Origin: Nomia melanderi
Taxonomy: Eukaryota; Arthropoda; Insecta; Hymenoptera; Halictidae
Assembly (NCBI RefSeq): GCF_051020985.1
Contig: NC_134999.1
Coordinates: 12,157,660 to 12,221,659 of the forward strand
Direction of reading: 5' to 3'
DNA: 64,000 nt
In this document: positions 12,585-24,756 of the stretch, piece after piece
Layout: each line of letters begins with the position of its first letter
Numbering within the stretch: the stretch's first letter is position 1
Notes under the pieces: generated by a model
The model's database searches: none
Told to the model about the DNA's origin: nothing
What the model saw: only the letters and a program-made list of their open reading frames with translations
Position numbers and translations under genes: made by a program

Positions 12585-12930
12585 CACTACATAGAACTAC
12601 TCACATACGCAGTCTCGGGCAGCTCTGTGACATGTTCGCCCAGCGTCACACATTTGTGACGGCCGTAATCCTATATTTTACATAATGAAAGTGAAATTAA
12701 TTCTATAAATATTGTTATTAGACATTATAAACTACAACATTAAATTTTGGAATTCAATGGCTCGTTTCAGTTTCATTTTTCTAATATTTTGTTTAGAAGA
12801 TTTATTAGATTGAAGAAAATATAATTGAGGAGAGCGTTACCGAAATAAGCGCTGATAGCGAACGTGTTAAGTAGAAGTAGTAGGGGGACGCTGTTTTCAA
12901 GTTACTAGTGTGAGGAGAGTAAGTTAGACA
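12585..12930. mobile_element. Dispersed element, interrupted by a second element
   Basis: Two blocks, about 12585-12626 and 12871-12927, are homologous to a continuous stretch near 38,178-38,279. Shared text includes GCAGTCTCG and AGTAGAAGTAGT, and TTACTAGTGTGAGG appears as TTACTAGTGTGAGG in both. At 38 kb the blocks are adjacent; here about 240 bp separate them, which I read as an insertion (listed next). Confidence 0.65.
12627..12870. mobile_element. Nested inverted-repeat element inserted in the previous one
   Basis: The left end reads TGACATGTTCGCCCAGCG. The right end, reverse complemented, reads TTAACACGTTCGCTATCAGCG. The ends are therefore imperfect inverted repeats, and the homologous locus near 38.2 kb lacks the segment. 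There is no coding capacity. Confidence 0.6.
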
Positions 12931-13778
12931 GCTCTGCTCTAGGGGCTTCCCGAGATTGGTACTTATTACAGGTTGTTCACGAGAAAAAATGCGCATTAAC
13001 CAATCAGTATCTTCAGAATTCACATTAAGCGACATCTTTCTGGAAAACACTGATTGGCACTTTGGCGCATCTGAGTTCAGAAAGTGGCAGTTCCGCATTA
13101 AACTTCGACTGCGCATCGTCGGGCGATTTTTTAATACCACATACCTATCCGACGTGAGTTGCCACTTTACCGTGCAGAAGGTCAAGTAATCAACCAATCT
13201 AAAGCGAATCACGTTAGCGCGATTGTACGGTTGAAAAATTATAAGAACATCATTGTGTTATTTGCGATTATAGTTGATAAGTACTGCTGGGAGATCACTT
13301 GACGGCTAGGCTGAGGAATGTGGGTCTGATTGGTCAGTTCTCATCCTTCTTGTGGTGCTAATTTACTATTCGTCAATACGATTACACATAACCAATCAAA
13401 ACTACAAACAAAACACACAGGGAAATACCCGTCTTACCCCCGTGACGTCTCGTTAGACATCAAGTAATCTTCCTAAAATTCATTGTGTGTATTCTTATCA
13501 ACTTATATACATGAATGGAAATTCAAATAAACTGTTTTATTATAAATTATGACGTTAAATATGAAGTTACTAATTTCTCATTAATTAAACAACGTTCCAG
13601 TGATTACTGTTATTACACATCATTTCTATTGTGCAAACGTAAACATAACCTGTAATAATAATGTAATTTAAACGTTTGGCGTATGAGTAACAGTTAAAGT
13701 GCAAGATTGAACAAATATCTACTTGTTTATAACTTGTTTATAACTGTTAATAAAAAGTTATATATAATTTCTGCAGAC
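12931..13778. other. Upstream region of CMTR1 with repeated CCAAT motifs
   Basis: CCAAT or ATTGG motifs occur near 12997, 13051, 13191, 13328 and 13390, a pattern that can accompany promoters but is partly shared with the repeat flank near 11.9 kb. No gene is seen. Confidence 0.4.
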
Positions 13779-16700
13779 ATGAAAAGCTGTAAGTTTCCTG
13801 TCTTTTATTAGTTAGTAACATAAATATGTTCAGGTGCAACTATGAACATATTTTGATTCTAAAGAATTTGATCATAAATTATTGCAAGTGAGCATAATTG
13901 TGATGAACCAAAAGCAATTTTTGGCCAATTCAAATTCAACTTTTATTATTTCACTGCTTCATAAAACTAATAATATAAACAATTTTAAATATGTATATCT
14001 GAACATATTTCTATTACAACTCATTATTATTTTTCAATTTATTTTTAACAAATTCATTTAGAATATTATCAATCACAATATTATGATAGTTGTGAAATGT
14101 ATCATATATATCATAGTAAATTACACTTAGTCATAACAATACCATACAATAATGTAATTTTTCAGATTCAGATGAAAGTGAATTTGAAGTTGTGGATAAT
14201 GAAGATGATGATTCTGAAGTTTGCGATAAAGAAGTTATGGAAAACAAAGAAACTTATCAAAGTTATTCCGGTGAAGGAGTTAAAAGACGTAATTACGATA
14301 CTTCTGTGGATGAAAGTTCGGATCTAAATGACAGTGATTGTAATGAGAATTACTATGAAAACTTGGATGAGAAAGATGATCCTCAATCAAATTCACATAA
14401 CATGTATCAAGATTTATCTTGCGAACAAGACTCAAGTGACAAATCTAACAGTCGAAACATACAAAGTAGACACATAAATGATATGACATCTAACTCTAAC
14501 GATGAACAAGAAGAATCAGAGATGAATGGAGTAGGGTATGATGATTCTTACCAATGCAATAAACGAAGGAAAATATCTGAAACAAATAAAAACAATGATA
14601 ATTCCACTACTGAAGTTAAAATTTATAATACAGAAGAACAGAAGAGCTGGCATGGAAAAGGAATAGCTGAACGAATAATGCAAATAATGGGATATAAACA
14701 TGGCGATGGTCTGGGTAAACATAGACAAGGTCGCTTAAAGCCTGTAGAAGCAGCTAAACAACACGGTCGTAGAGGTTTTGGACACCACGTACCTGGTCTT
14801 GAAGCCTCTGGTCACAAATGGGATTCTGGAGAAGAAGAAGTCAAAGCTATAGAGACTATAGAATGGATAAAAAATCACCATAATGATTTACCAACTTCTA
14901 GTGAATTAAAATCATGGTTAAAAAAGGGGCCTAAAAAGCTTGTTATAGATGATGAAACTAATTTCTGTAATGAAGATATAGTTACAAATATTATTAATTC
15001 AAAAGCAGTATTTGATAAATTAGATAACGTTGAAATGCGTCATGCCAGAACACGTTGTAATCCTTATGAAACCATTCGTGGTGCATTCTTCTTAAATCGA
15101 GCTGCTGTTAAAATGGCAAATATGGATAGAGCGTGCGACTTTATGTTTACCACACCAAGTGATTTACAGGATGACGAGTTACTTTATTTTGCAGATGTAT
15201 GCGCTGGACCAGGTGGTTTTAGCGAATATGTTCTATGGAGAAAACGGTGGCGTGCCAAAGGATTTGGTTTCACTTTAAAAAATGAAAATGACTTTAAATT
15301 AGCTGATTTCTATGCAGGTTCTTGTGAAACTTTTCATCCGTATTATGGACCTAAAGAAAATGGTGATGTTTTTGATCCTGACAACCAAGAAGCTTTGAGA
15401 AAGCTTATAATGACACATACGAACAATAAAGGTGTACATTTTATGATGTCTGATGGAGCTTTTTCGGTAAAAGGACAAGAAAATTTGCAAGAAATTTTGT
15501 CAAAACAGTTATATCTCTGTCAGTGTTTGGTAGCACTAATGATTGTGAGAGTGGGGGGCCATTTTGTTACAAAATTGTTCGACATCTTTACTACCTTCAG
15601 CGCGGGATTAGTTTATATAATGTACCGCTGTTTCGACGAAGTTTGCCTTTTTAAGCCAAACTCTTCTAGACCAGCGAATTCCGAACGATATTTAATATGT
15701 AAGAGGAAAAGACCAAACACAGAACCTATTGTGCAGTATTTCAAAGATATTAATCGAATACTCTTGGAGAATGATGACAATAATGATGTTCTAGAATTAG
15801 TATCTTTAGAAGAATTAGAAGAAGAAAAGCGTTTCGTAGAGTATTTACGAGAATCTAATAACTATTTAGGGAACAAGCAAATAATCAGTCTTCAAAAGAT
15901 TGCTGCATTTTGCAATAACAGTAGCCTTGTTGAATCGAGGCAAACTGATATGCGTAAAGAATGTCTTAAATATTGGAACATTCCTGACTTGAGTAGAAAA
16001 GTACCAAAGCACGCGCAACCTCATAAACTGAATAATCTTCTTGGGGACTGTAGCAAATTTCTCTCTAAAAATGCAATAATATTGACAAAAGAGAATTTAC
16101 GAAAATCAGTATTGGAACAACCACTCGATTACTATTGTGTACCTTGTGGCACTACATGGGAGAACTCTGGCGAGGATGAAAAAAGAAATGCCACACTTTA
16201 CAGGAGTTTTGGAAGAAGTAATGTGTATCGTTATATAAGAAGTAGCTGGGTAGAGGTTGATGATATTAAAATAGAATTGCCTCCTGATACATTATTATAT
16301 GGTGAAGTAGTTTTTGAAATGATAAAGGAATCTAAAAATCAGCGTAAAATATTGGCATTACATATTATAGATGTTTATTTTTTGGGTGGTGAAGATGTTA
16401 GTAAAAAACATTTATTAGAGAGGTATGAATTATCTGTAGTAAATATTTTTTTTTGTGAATTATAACACTGATCTAAAAACTTTTTTATAGACATAAACTT
16501 GCAAAGAAATTTTGTGAAGCTTTGTGGAAACCAAACGGAAGCAATTACGATCGGATACGTACCAAAGATTTGTTTCCGTTATGCCCAGACATCGGTGAAA
16601 AATTATGTCTAAAGCAGCGTATAATGAAAAACAGTCGGCAAGCTTTAGCATATGAATTTTCGACAACACACTTAGACTGCGATAACTCTCTTGACAAGCC

Positions 16701-16959
16701 ATTTTTTATACCAAACAGCGTACTTTTCTTGAAAAGTACTGCATATCCATGGTGCCTAAATGTTAGCAAAACATGTTCTCAAAAATATGTTTATAATATT
16801 AAAACCAAGGAAAGTAAATATTTATCAGAGAAGCCTGATGTACCTCATGCGTACTTCAGTGAAACATATAGCAATCGTATTATTTGGTATTGGCATAAAG
16901 ATAAAAATATGACTATGAAGGATCTTGTAGACCATGTCAGTTCCAAGTTCCACAAATAA
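13779..16959 (+). CDS. CMTR1: Cap-specific mRNA (nucleoside-2'-O-)methyltransferase 1 (CMTR1)
   Basis: Three exons, 13779-13788, 14166-16422 and 16491-16959, join in phase to give 911 residues. The first exon is only MKS plus one base. An acidic serine-rich N-terminus is followed by a G-patch (about residues 163-210, GLGKHRQGR) and an FtsJ-type Rossmann methyltransferase domain with the SAM loop DVCAGPGGFSEY. The family's catalytic K-D-K set is visible as K319 (NRAAVKMANMD), D433 (MSDGAFSV) and K473 (FVTKLFD). The D-K spacing of 40 equals that of human CMTR1. The rest fits the inactive guanylyltransferase-like region; I see no clear WW domain at the end. The enzyme methylates the 2'-O of the first transcribed nucleotide of capped nuclear RNA. 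A poly(A) signal AATAAA lies at 17211-17216. The gene is tail-to-tail with NUDCD1. Confidence 0.95.
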
Positions 16960-17268
16960 GATTTACAAAATGATCAACCTTTACACTGCAATATATAACT
17001 ACAGTGAACTGCCACTTAGAATAGTTTATTGCAAGATTCAACTTTGGCCCATGTCCTTTGAAAATTATTTTCTTTCAGTGCGAGGATTGTTTATTATTTT
17101 GTAATCATGACCGAATTTCGAATTATCTTTTTTTTTTCCAAAATTGCAACTTTAAAAGTAGATGAAGGAAGTAATTACATATAATGTTGTTTGTAATCAA
17201 TGATAGTCTTAATAAAAGCATTGATTATGTTATATTAAGTTTCATCAGAGCAATCAATGCATCTATTT
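16960..17268. other. Convergent 3' intergenic gap CMTR1/NUDCD1
   Basis: Only 309 bp separate the two stop codons. The plus-strand AATAAA at 17211-17216 and a minus-strand AATAAA (TTTATT at 17090-17095) imply that the two 3' UTRs overlap by about 120 bp. Confidence 0.6.
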
Positions 17269-19209
17269 TTAGAAACAGATATGCAAGCGGTATAATTTAT
17301 TTTTAGTAAGTACAATTAAATATTTGCTTGTAGCTGTGGCTCCCATAATAGGAAGTGCTTCAGTTCCCAAATCCACAATCCACTGTTTCTCAACTTGAGT
17401 ATTTAATTCAGGTCTTTTGTATAAAAAAATGTATCTTGTATGTTCCAGTATAGCCACATATGAACCATCTAAAAATATAATTGATTGAAATGCTTTAATT
17501 AAAGTGAAGTCTGCTTATGTATTAATTAAGTACTTACCACCTGGGGAAACACAAAATTTTTTGTTACTTTTGCTAGCTTCAACGTAACCAAAGCCAGGAA
17601 AGGTATAATAATGTTTTATGTCCCATTTAATATCATCAACTTTACCAGTAACCCACAAACATCCGTCATTATCATGTCTTAAACATATTGCTTGGCCAAT
17701 CTTTGTTTTGTATGTAAATAACACATGATTACTTGTTCCTAGCATAGCTAAATGTGTATTCTTTTGTGCGACAAGATCAATTCTTTGCAACAGATTATCT
17801 TTTCCTTCAAGATCACACTCTTCGAGTTGTTCAGAATTGAACCCTATACAGGGTTGACCTTCTAGTTTACCATCTGTTTGATCGGTACACAAATGTGCTA
17901 ACCTAATCATAAGAAGAAAGGAATTAAGAAAATATAAAATTAAATCAAATAAAATATTTCTTTGAATCCCTTAACTAATAGGTATTCTTTGGACAATGTA
18001 AATTATTATGTTTGTAATTAATTTTCAATCCTTGTACCTGGAATGAATTTCGGCAGCTAATGTTTCATTTGGTAAATGTTCACCACCAGTGTCACCTTTA
18101 ATTAGCTCACTCCACATCAAACCACTTTCATGCTTAAATAATTCAAGCTTAAATGTATCGTCTTCATATTTCCATGTTGTTAAATCTTCGTCTAATCTAT
18201 GTTGACTTTGACCTTGTATTAACACAATACCATTCAATGTTACTGATAGCTCTAACAACGTCACTTGCACTTTGACATCTTTTTGTTGCTCTCTATCCAC
18301 TTTTATCCAAATTGTCAATGAATCTTCATCTTGTGACCAACAATACCTTGGTATTTTTATTTTGGATGATTTTTCTAAACCATTTTTACTATCAGCAGAT
18401 TCTTGGAGTCTTGAATGCTTGAATGTAACATAATCTTGACAAATTGAATGGAAATATCTGCCATTATCTTCTATATATACATATTCAATAGCACCATTAA
18501 CTGTTAAAACTTCTTTAGAAATAAATTTGAAAGACTGGTGCGGTTCTCCTGCATCTTTCCATGCGTATGTTAATAACAGGAGACTTGTAAATTTTTTTTC
18601 ACCAGTATTCTTAATATTACGCAAAGCAACTACGACAGTAGATGTTGCACTCAGATACCTCACATCTAAGATAACTCCAGGTTCTGTATCGCTTAATGAA
18701 AAGGCTTTAATATGTTCTTCATCCTTTACTAATAATATATTTAAATAATTTCCACCATCAGAAATTATCATAATATTATTAGTAGTGAAACCAATTGATG
18801 GATTATACAACACATTCTCTACACTTGCATTAGTATTGTGTATTTGATATAACTGTTTTAAAATACCATCTTTGCTATATCTCCAAACTGACCAATTGTC
18901 ATCTATGAACCAATAAGACGTATCATATGGATTTTTAAATAAATGATTGTGAAATGCAAATAAATGAGTTTCCAACAGAGAATCTCGATTTGAGGTCAAT
19001 TCTAACCTCTGAACATCTGTAAAGTTTATAAAAATATTTATAATAACATTAATTTCTCTAATAGTAACATGTTACATTACTGCAGTGCACTTACTTGCAT
19101 TTAAGTTTATTTCAGAAGCAATTGGAATTTCATCGGTCGAAAATTGATATTTTTCAAATTTTGGGTTTATTAGATTTTTATCAGGACGTAATTCAATAAT
19201 TTTTGTCAT
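17269..19209 (-). CDS. NUDCD1: NudC domain-containing protein 1 (NUDCD1/CML66)
   Basis: Four minus-strand exons (19209-19095, 19016-18038, 17902-17538, 17468-17269) keep phase and give 552 residues, close to human NUDCD1 (about 580). The N-terminus starts MTKIIELRPDKN. A beta-rich region precedes a CS/p23-type domain at about residues 258-355 (start IPRYCWSQDEDSLTIWI, then TTWKYEDDTF). Another beta-rich stretch follows with CLWVTGKVDDIKW and FCVSPGG. NudC-family CS proteins act as HSP90-linked co-chaperones; NUDCD1 pairs with beta-propeller clients in the cytoplasm and nucleus. The start is the only ATG ahead of a good donor. It is divergent from the BOD1-like gene. Confidence 0.9.
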
Positions 19210-20219
19210 TGTATTCCTTTCTTTTTGTTCACATCACTTAAACTGAAAAAGAAGAAATGTAGATGATTACCTTTAAATAACCCTACTGAATTTTCAACAT
19301 TAAGGCAATAGTAACGCTTTTACTGTTCTATGAAATGTTAATAGAATTTGTTGAAAATTAATATTATGTTACCTTTTTCCATTAAAATATAAGCTTGAAA
19401 ATACAACAGCGTTACACTTTTAATAATAATTAATTACAATTTATGAATTTTAATAAAGAACAATAAAATACTATAAATTATGTTTTAATATAGGATAAAC
19501 CAATTTTTTTTCGTTTATTGAATTGTAGTTAACAGTATCATATCTAAGATTCTACAATATATTATTTCAAAATAAAAATAAATATGAGGTTCAGTCGTAA
19601 ATTAATTATCTAACATATTCCTGCGTATAATCAAGCTACATATGAAACTTTTTGTGTGACGCACATTGCTTGCGCATTTCGTGCGCACTTCGTATATTCA
19701 TATGTGTATATATATAAATATATATATATGTATATATTATAACAAAAATCAAATTAAAAAGAAGTGATTAGCTTTAAAGAAATGGCAAATTAAAAAGTTG
19801 ATGACGCACTTTTATAAATTCATATTACATATTATCACTTCTTTTAAGTGGCGAAAAAATGTGATACTTAGAATGATTAATAGTAAACAAAATTCAAATA
19901 CTAGTTTTTTTCCTAGTGACTTTGATTCTTTTTTATTTTATATAATAGTAATCTGATAATAAACTGATCCGGATATCTGTTGTATGTTTGATACTTGTGG
20001 TGTTGTCACAGAATCGTGATATTGTAAATAAAAAAAGCAGAAGGATTGGTATCACTGAGTATTATTCACTTACTTACACAGATACATAGAGTGTTTAACC
20101 TAAACGTAAAGTCAGAGGAGTATGGCTGTATACTATTTGAGAGAGTGTCTTCAGCAATGAAAATGAATAATCGTTTAGTACTCAAGTGAATTATTGTTGT
20201 TTTACATAGCTTTTTTAGC
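19210..20219. other. Divergent promoter region NUDCD1 / BOD1-like
   Basis: One kilobase of AT-rich sequence between two outward-reading starts; a TATATA tract lies at about 19703-19738. No other gene is seen. Confidence 0.5.
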
Positions 20220-23200
20220 ATGGAGTTAGGATTATCCAACACATTGTTAGCGGGTGATCCACGATTAGTTGATCATATCGTTGGAGAAGTTAAATCTCAA
20301 GGGATTTTCGATCAGTTTCGTAAAGAATGTATCGCTGATGTTGATACAAAGGTATACAATACAATTTTAATATTCATTCTTTATAGCTTTGAAATTACTG
20401 AAAAGATATTTTCATATTTTGCATAAAATAATACTTCAATATTATGTATGCAGTAAAAAATCATGAGTATTGTGTATGTTGTATAAAATAGGTTTCTGTA
20501 CCTTTATTTTTTCCTATTGTACTTAACGTCTAATGTCTTTAAGGGAAATTAAATTTATTTTATAAACCTGCTTGTAATCATAATGTATGTTGTTTTTATT
20601 ACAGCCAGCATATCAGAATTTACGTACAAGAGTGGAAGGATCTGTAAATTCCTTCCTTAGTAAACAATCATGGAAACCAGATTTAAACAAAAATCAAGTA
20701 CGAGAAACTTTGCGCAAACACATTCATGAGGCTCCTTATTTGGATGCTGGTGTAGAGCGTATAGTAGATCAAGTTGTAAACCCAAAAGTGTATTCTGTTT
20801 TCATGCCTCACATTGAAGATGTAGTATATAAGTTTCTTGGCTTAGAAAGACCTAAAGCAAAAGAAAAAAATGGTGCTTGTGGCCTTAAAGACTTACTACC
20901 TAAAGATCTAGATCCTGTTTCACCAGAGTCTGACAAAAATAGTTTGAAAGATGTGTCTTTGGAATCAATAGATGCAATGGAAGATTTAGAAATAACGAAA
21001 GAAGAGAAATTATTTCATGAAGTAAAATTGCAGGAAGAAGAAATTTCTAATGAGAATGATAAAGATAATGTTTCTGAGAACGGGCAAATTTCATCCGAGG
21101 AAAAATTATTATATGAAAGTGGTAAAAATCTTCATAAGACTGATAGCAATTTAAATTTAAATACATCTGGAAAGTCAGATGATAAGACAGAAGAGGAAGA
21201 AGAAGATAGTCCTACCTTTGAACCAATAGATATTATGAATTTAAATGAATCTAATATTTCTAATGATTCACATTTATCAGGAATATCAGAATTAACTAGC
21301 CATAGATCTAGAAGCCCTGATTTTTGTAATGAACTGTCAAGAGATAATTTTGATTATAGTAATCAAGACTCACAGTTAAGTAAAGTTTCTTCTGATTCTC
21401 GATTATCAATTGTAACAGACTTTGGATCTTCGAATCATGCATCAACACCTATACACGATGCATTGAAAGACGAAGTCAATAAAGACAAATGTGATGTTAA
21501 AAATATTAAAGACAATTTTAAAGCTGTCAGAGAATATGAATCTAATAAAAATAAAAATAGAAGTATTTTTGAATTAAATAAAGGTAAAGATGTACAAGAT
21601 GTTAAAGATTCTAAAACTAATAAATACAATTTACCGCCTAAAGAAAATTCTCGCGATGCTACGGATAGTAGTACGAAAGATAAATATGAACATAAACATA
21701 GAGACAGAAGTAGAGACAGTGAGTCTAAATCAAAGTCAAGAGACAGGAATCATGTGAAAGATGGAAAACATCATAGAGACAGAAGTAGCGACAAAAAGAA
21801 GCAAAGAAGTCATAGCAGTACAAAATATGATAAGTATGACAAAAGTAAGTCTAAAGAGAAAGGTGATCAGCCAAAAGATAACATAGATAAAAGTAAAGAC
21901 ACGGAAAAAGATAATTATACAAAAATGAAAGAAGACAAAATAAAAGAATCAGATAAAAAAGATAGCATTAGTAAAGAAGGAAAGGATTTGAAGGATCTCT
22001 ACAAAGAAAAAATTAGAGAACTTAGAGAGAAGAAAGAATTAACAGAAAAGGAAAAATTAAATAAAGATAACAGAGAAGCAAAACCAAATAAGGAAAATAA
22101 AGATAAGAAAGATTCACCGAAAGATAAAAAATCTTACAAGAAAGATCATAAAAGTTCTTTTTCTAAAAGTTCCACATTGGGTTCTAATGAAATTAAAATT
22201 GTTAAACCATCAGAGAAACTTGATGGAAAAGAAAAGAGAAGTGAATCAAAAGATAAAGGTAAACGAGATGAAAAACGTAGTTCAAAAGATGTAAAGTCAA
22301 AAAATCATGTAAGTACTAAATCGGATTCAACTGAAAAATCTGAGAAACAAGATATAAAGAAAATGATTAAAAATGAGAAAGATGAGAAAATTGAGAAATC
22401 TGAAATTAAAAAAGATGCTAAGTCGGGTAGTGAAAAAATAAATGGCAAAAAGGATACAAAAAATCAGATACAAAATAAAAACCCCATTAGAAACGAAAAA
22501 TTAGATAACAAAAAAGATAGCAAGACTGATTCACAAAATAAAGATAAGAAGCGGAAGGAAGAGAAAAAATCCAAGTCAAAAGATGATCACTCTAGTTTAA
22601 GAAAAAATTCTAGTGATCGGCGTTCAACAGATAGAGATGGTTCAAATGGATCTAGTAGTAAAAGCTCACAGTCTAGTAATTCTAATTCCAATATTGGAAG
22701 TAATAAATCAAGTTCATCAACTTTGTCTAAAGAAACAAATCATATGAGCAATTCTGGTAGCGAAACATCAGACAATACAGAAGAAACGCATACAAATGAT
22801 TTAAGGTTATCATCAGATCAACTGGATTATAAATTTGATAATGTAGAGTACAAAACAAATGATAGCAGTAATTTTGAAATGCACGGTAAGCAGGAACAAC
22901 CAGAATTGAATGATGTTAATTTACCCTTGAAGAAACGACCATTACTTGGTGAAGATAATAGTGTTTCGGGAGAGATGAAGCTAAAAAAACCAAAATTTGC
23001 AAAGAATATACATGAAGCTAAGAAATTAATGAAAATTAGAAAACAAATAGAGAAGCAAAAGCTCAAAGAAAATAAAAAGGTAGAGAAAAAATTTCAACCA
23101 AAAGTAGAACCTTTAATACAATCCAATTCTACAAATAGTGATAACTTTGAAAGCGTACCAGATGAAGAACGCGTTCAAATAATAGAGATACCAGATGAAG

Positions 23201-24756
23201 AATACGAAGAACCATATCCTGAAAATCATACTAATTTAACATTAGAAGAAAGATCAATAATGATGTTGCAAAGCGAAGCAGGTGCAAAGGATTTGTTAGA
23301 AGTGCACTCTGATTTAAAATTAAAATTATCGGACATGGAGCTGTGCATACAGAAATCATTATGCGAAACTCTTCCCAATAAAAAACTAGAAAAGGGATCT
23401 CCACAGCAAGCAAGTACTGTTATGCAGACAACGCATACCAGCAATGAAAAAAATGACAACTTACAAAATAAAGAATTTCCAATATCTACAACAGGAAAAA
23501 CTATAAAAACTAATGATGCTTCTGAAAAGAAGGAAGTGTCACAAGAAGCTAGTACATCTAAACTAGAAAAAAGTATAACGTGTCAAGAAATAAATTCTTC
23601 TGACAGTAGTACTAAAGAGACTAGTGAAAACAAAACAAAAGACCAGGCAAACGTATTAAGACCTATTATAGATCATACAGGTCATTCAAAACACAAGAAG
23701 AATGTTGAAATACCTGTTACATCGACATCTAAAGACAAAAACATTTTCCAAGATACTCAAAACAATAGCTGCTCCAAGTTATGTAGAGATATACCTGAAG
23801 AATATCATCTGGTACATGTTAACAATGAATCTCAGGCTATAGAATCTACCTCAGTGGCAATCGAAGACAATGAAGATTGTCGTTATTTCAAAGCAGATAA
23901 CGAGAAGTCAGAAAAATTCTCTAATTTCTTAGAATCATTGGAATTAGTAGAAAATAGTTCGTTAGAAGAAATAATAGAGAGTTTAGGAGGTCAAGTTGTA
24001 TCTTCGATGCCAAAAGCTATGGCACCTCCTTTACCAAAACGTAAACATTCAACCAGCCCTTTGTCAGATATATTGTTAAATAATTCAAACAATAACAATG
24101 ATGGCCATAAGAAAGCGTTGAACATACCAAACGAAGATGTTTTAAACAATATAAAGAAAAGAAAACTTATCGGACCCAAGAAGCAAAGGTTACAACCAAA
24201 TATATGTACTCCACAAGGATTGTTAAATGGGGAAAATTTTGTTATGCCTCTGAGCCCGGAAAGTGATGTATCCGCGACCAGTGAAAAAATACCATCATCA
24301 AATTTAATTAAGGAAGACAAAGGGTATGTAACATAATTATATTTGCCATCAATGGTTTTGTTTGTTTTTAAAATCTTGTATCTTTAAAAAATTTTACGTT
24401 CTTTGTACAGAATAAAAAAAGTGTTTATTTTTCTTGTATATATAACGAATTAAAACTGTTCTATATCTTAAAGCTTTTTTTATTAATAAACGACTGTTGA
24501 ATGAAAAACCTACATAAAAAATATTGAAGTATGTACAGTATACAATGTAAAGAGTTGTACATACTTCTTTTTCATAATAGAAATATAGCTTTCATTGAAA
24601 TACGAATCTTGGTTCATTATACATGATGTAACTAGTCTATTATGTAATTACAGCCGGCATAGAAGCAGTCAGCGTTATTCAAGCGATGACTTATACAAAC
24701 CACGTCCATTATTTGCAAGTTCTTCTCGCAGAAGTAGGAGATCTAACCAGGCATAG
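20220..24756 (+). CDS. Biorientation of chromosomes in cell division 1-like protein (BOD1/BOD1L)
   Basis: Exons 20220-20351, 20605-24323 and 24654-24756 join in phase to 1317 residues. The N-terminal 110 or so residues are the Shg1/BOD1 domain: GDPRLVDHIVGEVKSQGIF, then ADVDTK|PAYQNLR across the first intron, then KNQVRETLRKH and VDQVVNPKVY. Residues beyond about 130 are a long, disordered K/D/E/S-rich tail with many KDK and SKDK runs, as in BOD1L proteins, ending in an arginine-serine segment SSSRRSRRSNQA. Vertebrate BOD1 inhibits PP2A-B56 at kinetochores. BOD1L supports replication-fork protection, and Shg1-type proteins join SET1/COMPASS complexes. Which role applies here is not visible in sequence. 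Translated antisense frames inside the big exon are shadows. Confidence 0.92.

Noticed and set aside
21435..24320. Minus-strand frames inside the BOD1-like exon
   Set aside because: Hydrophobic shadow translations of the lysine/aspartate/serine-rich sense strand.
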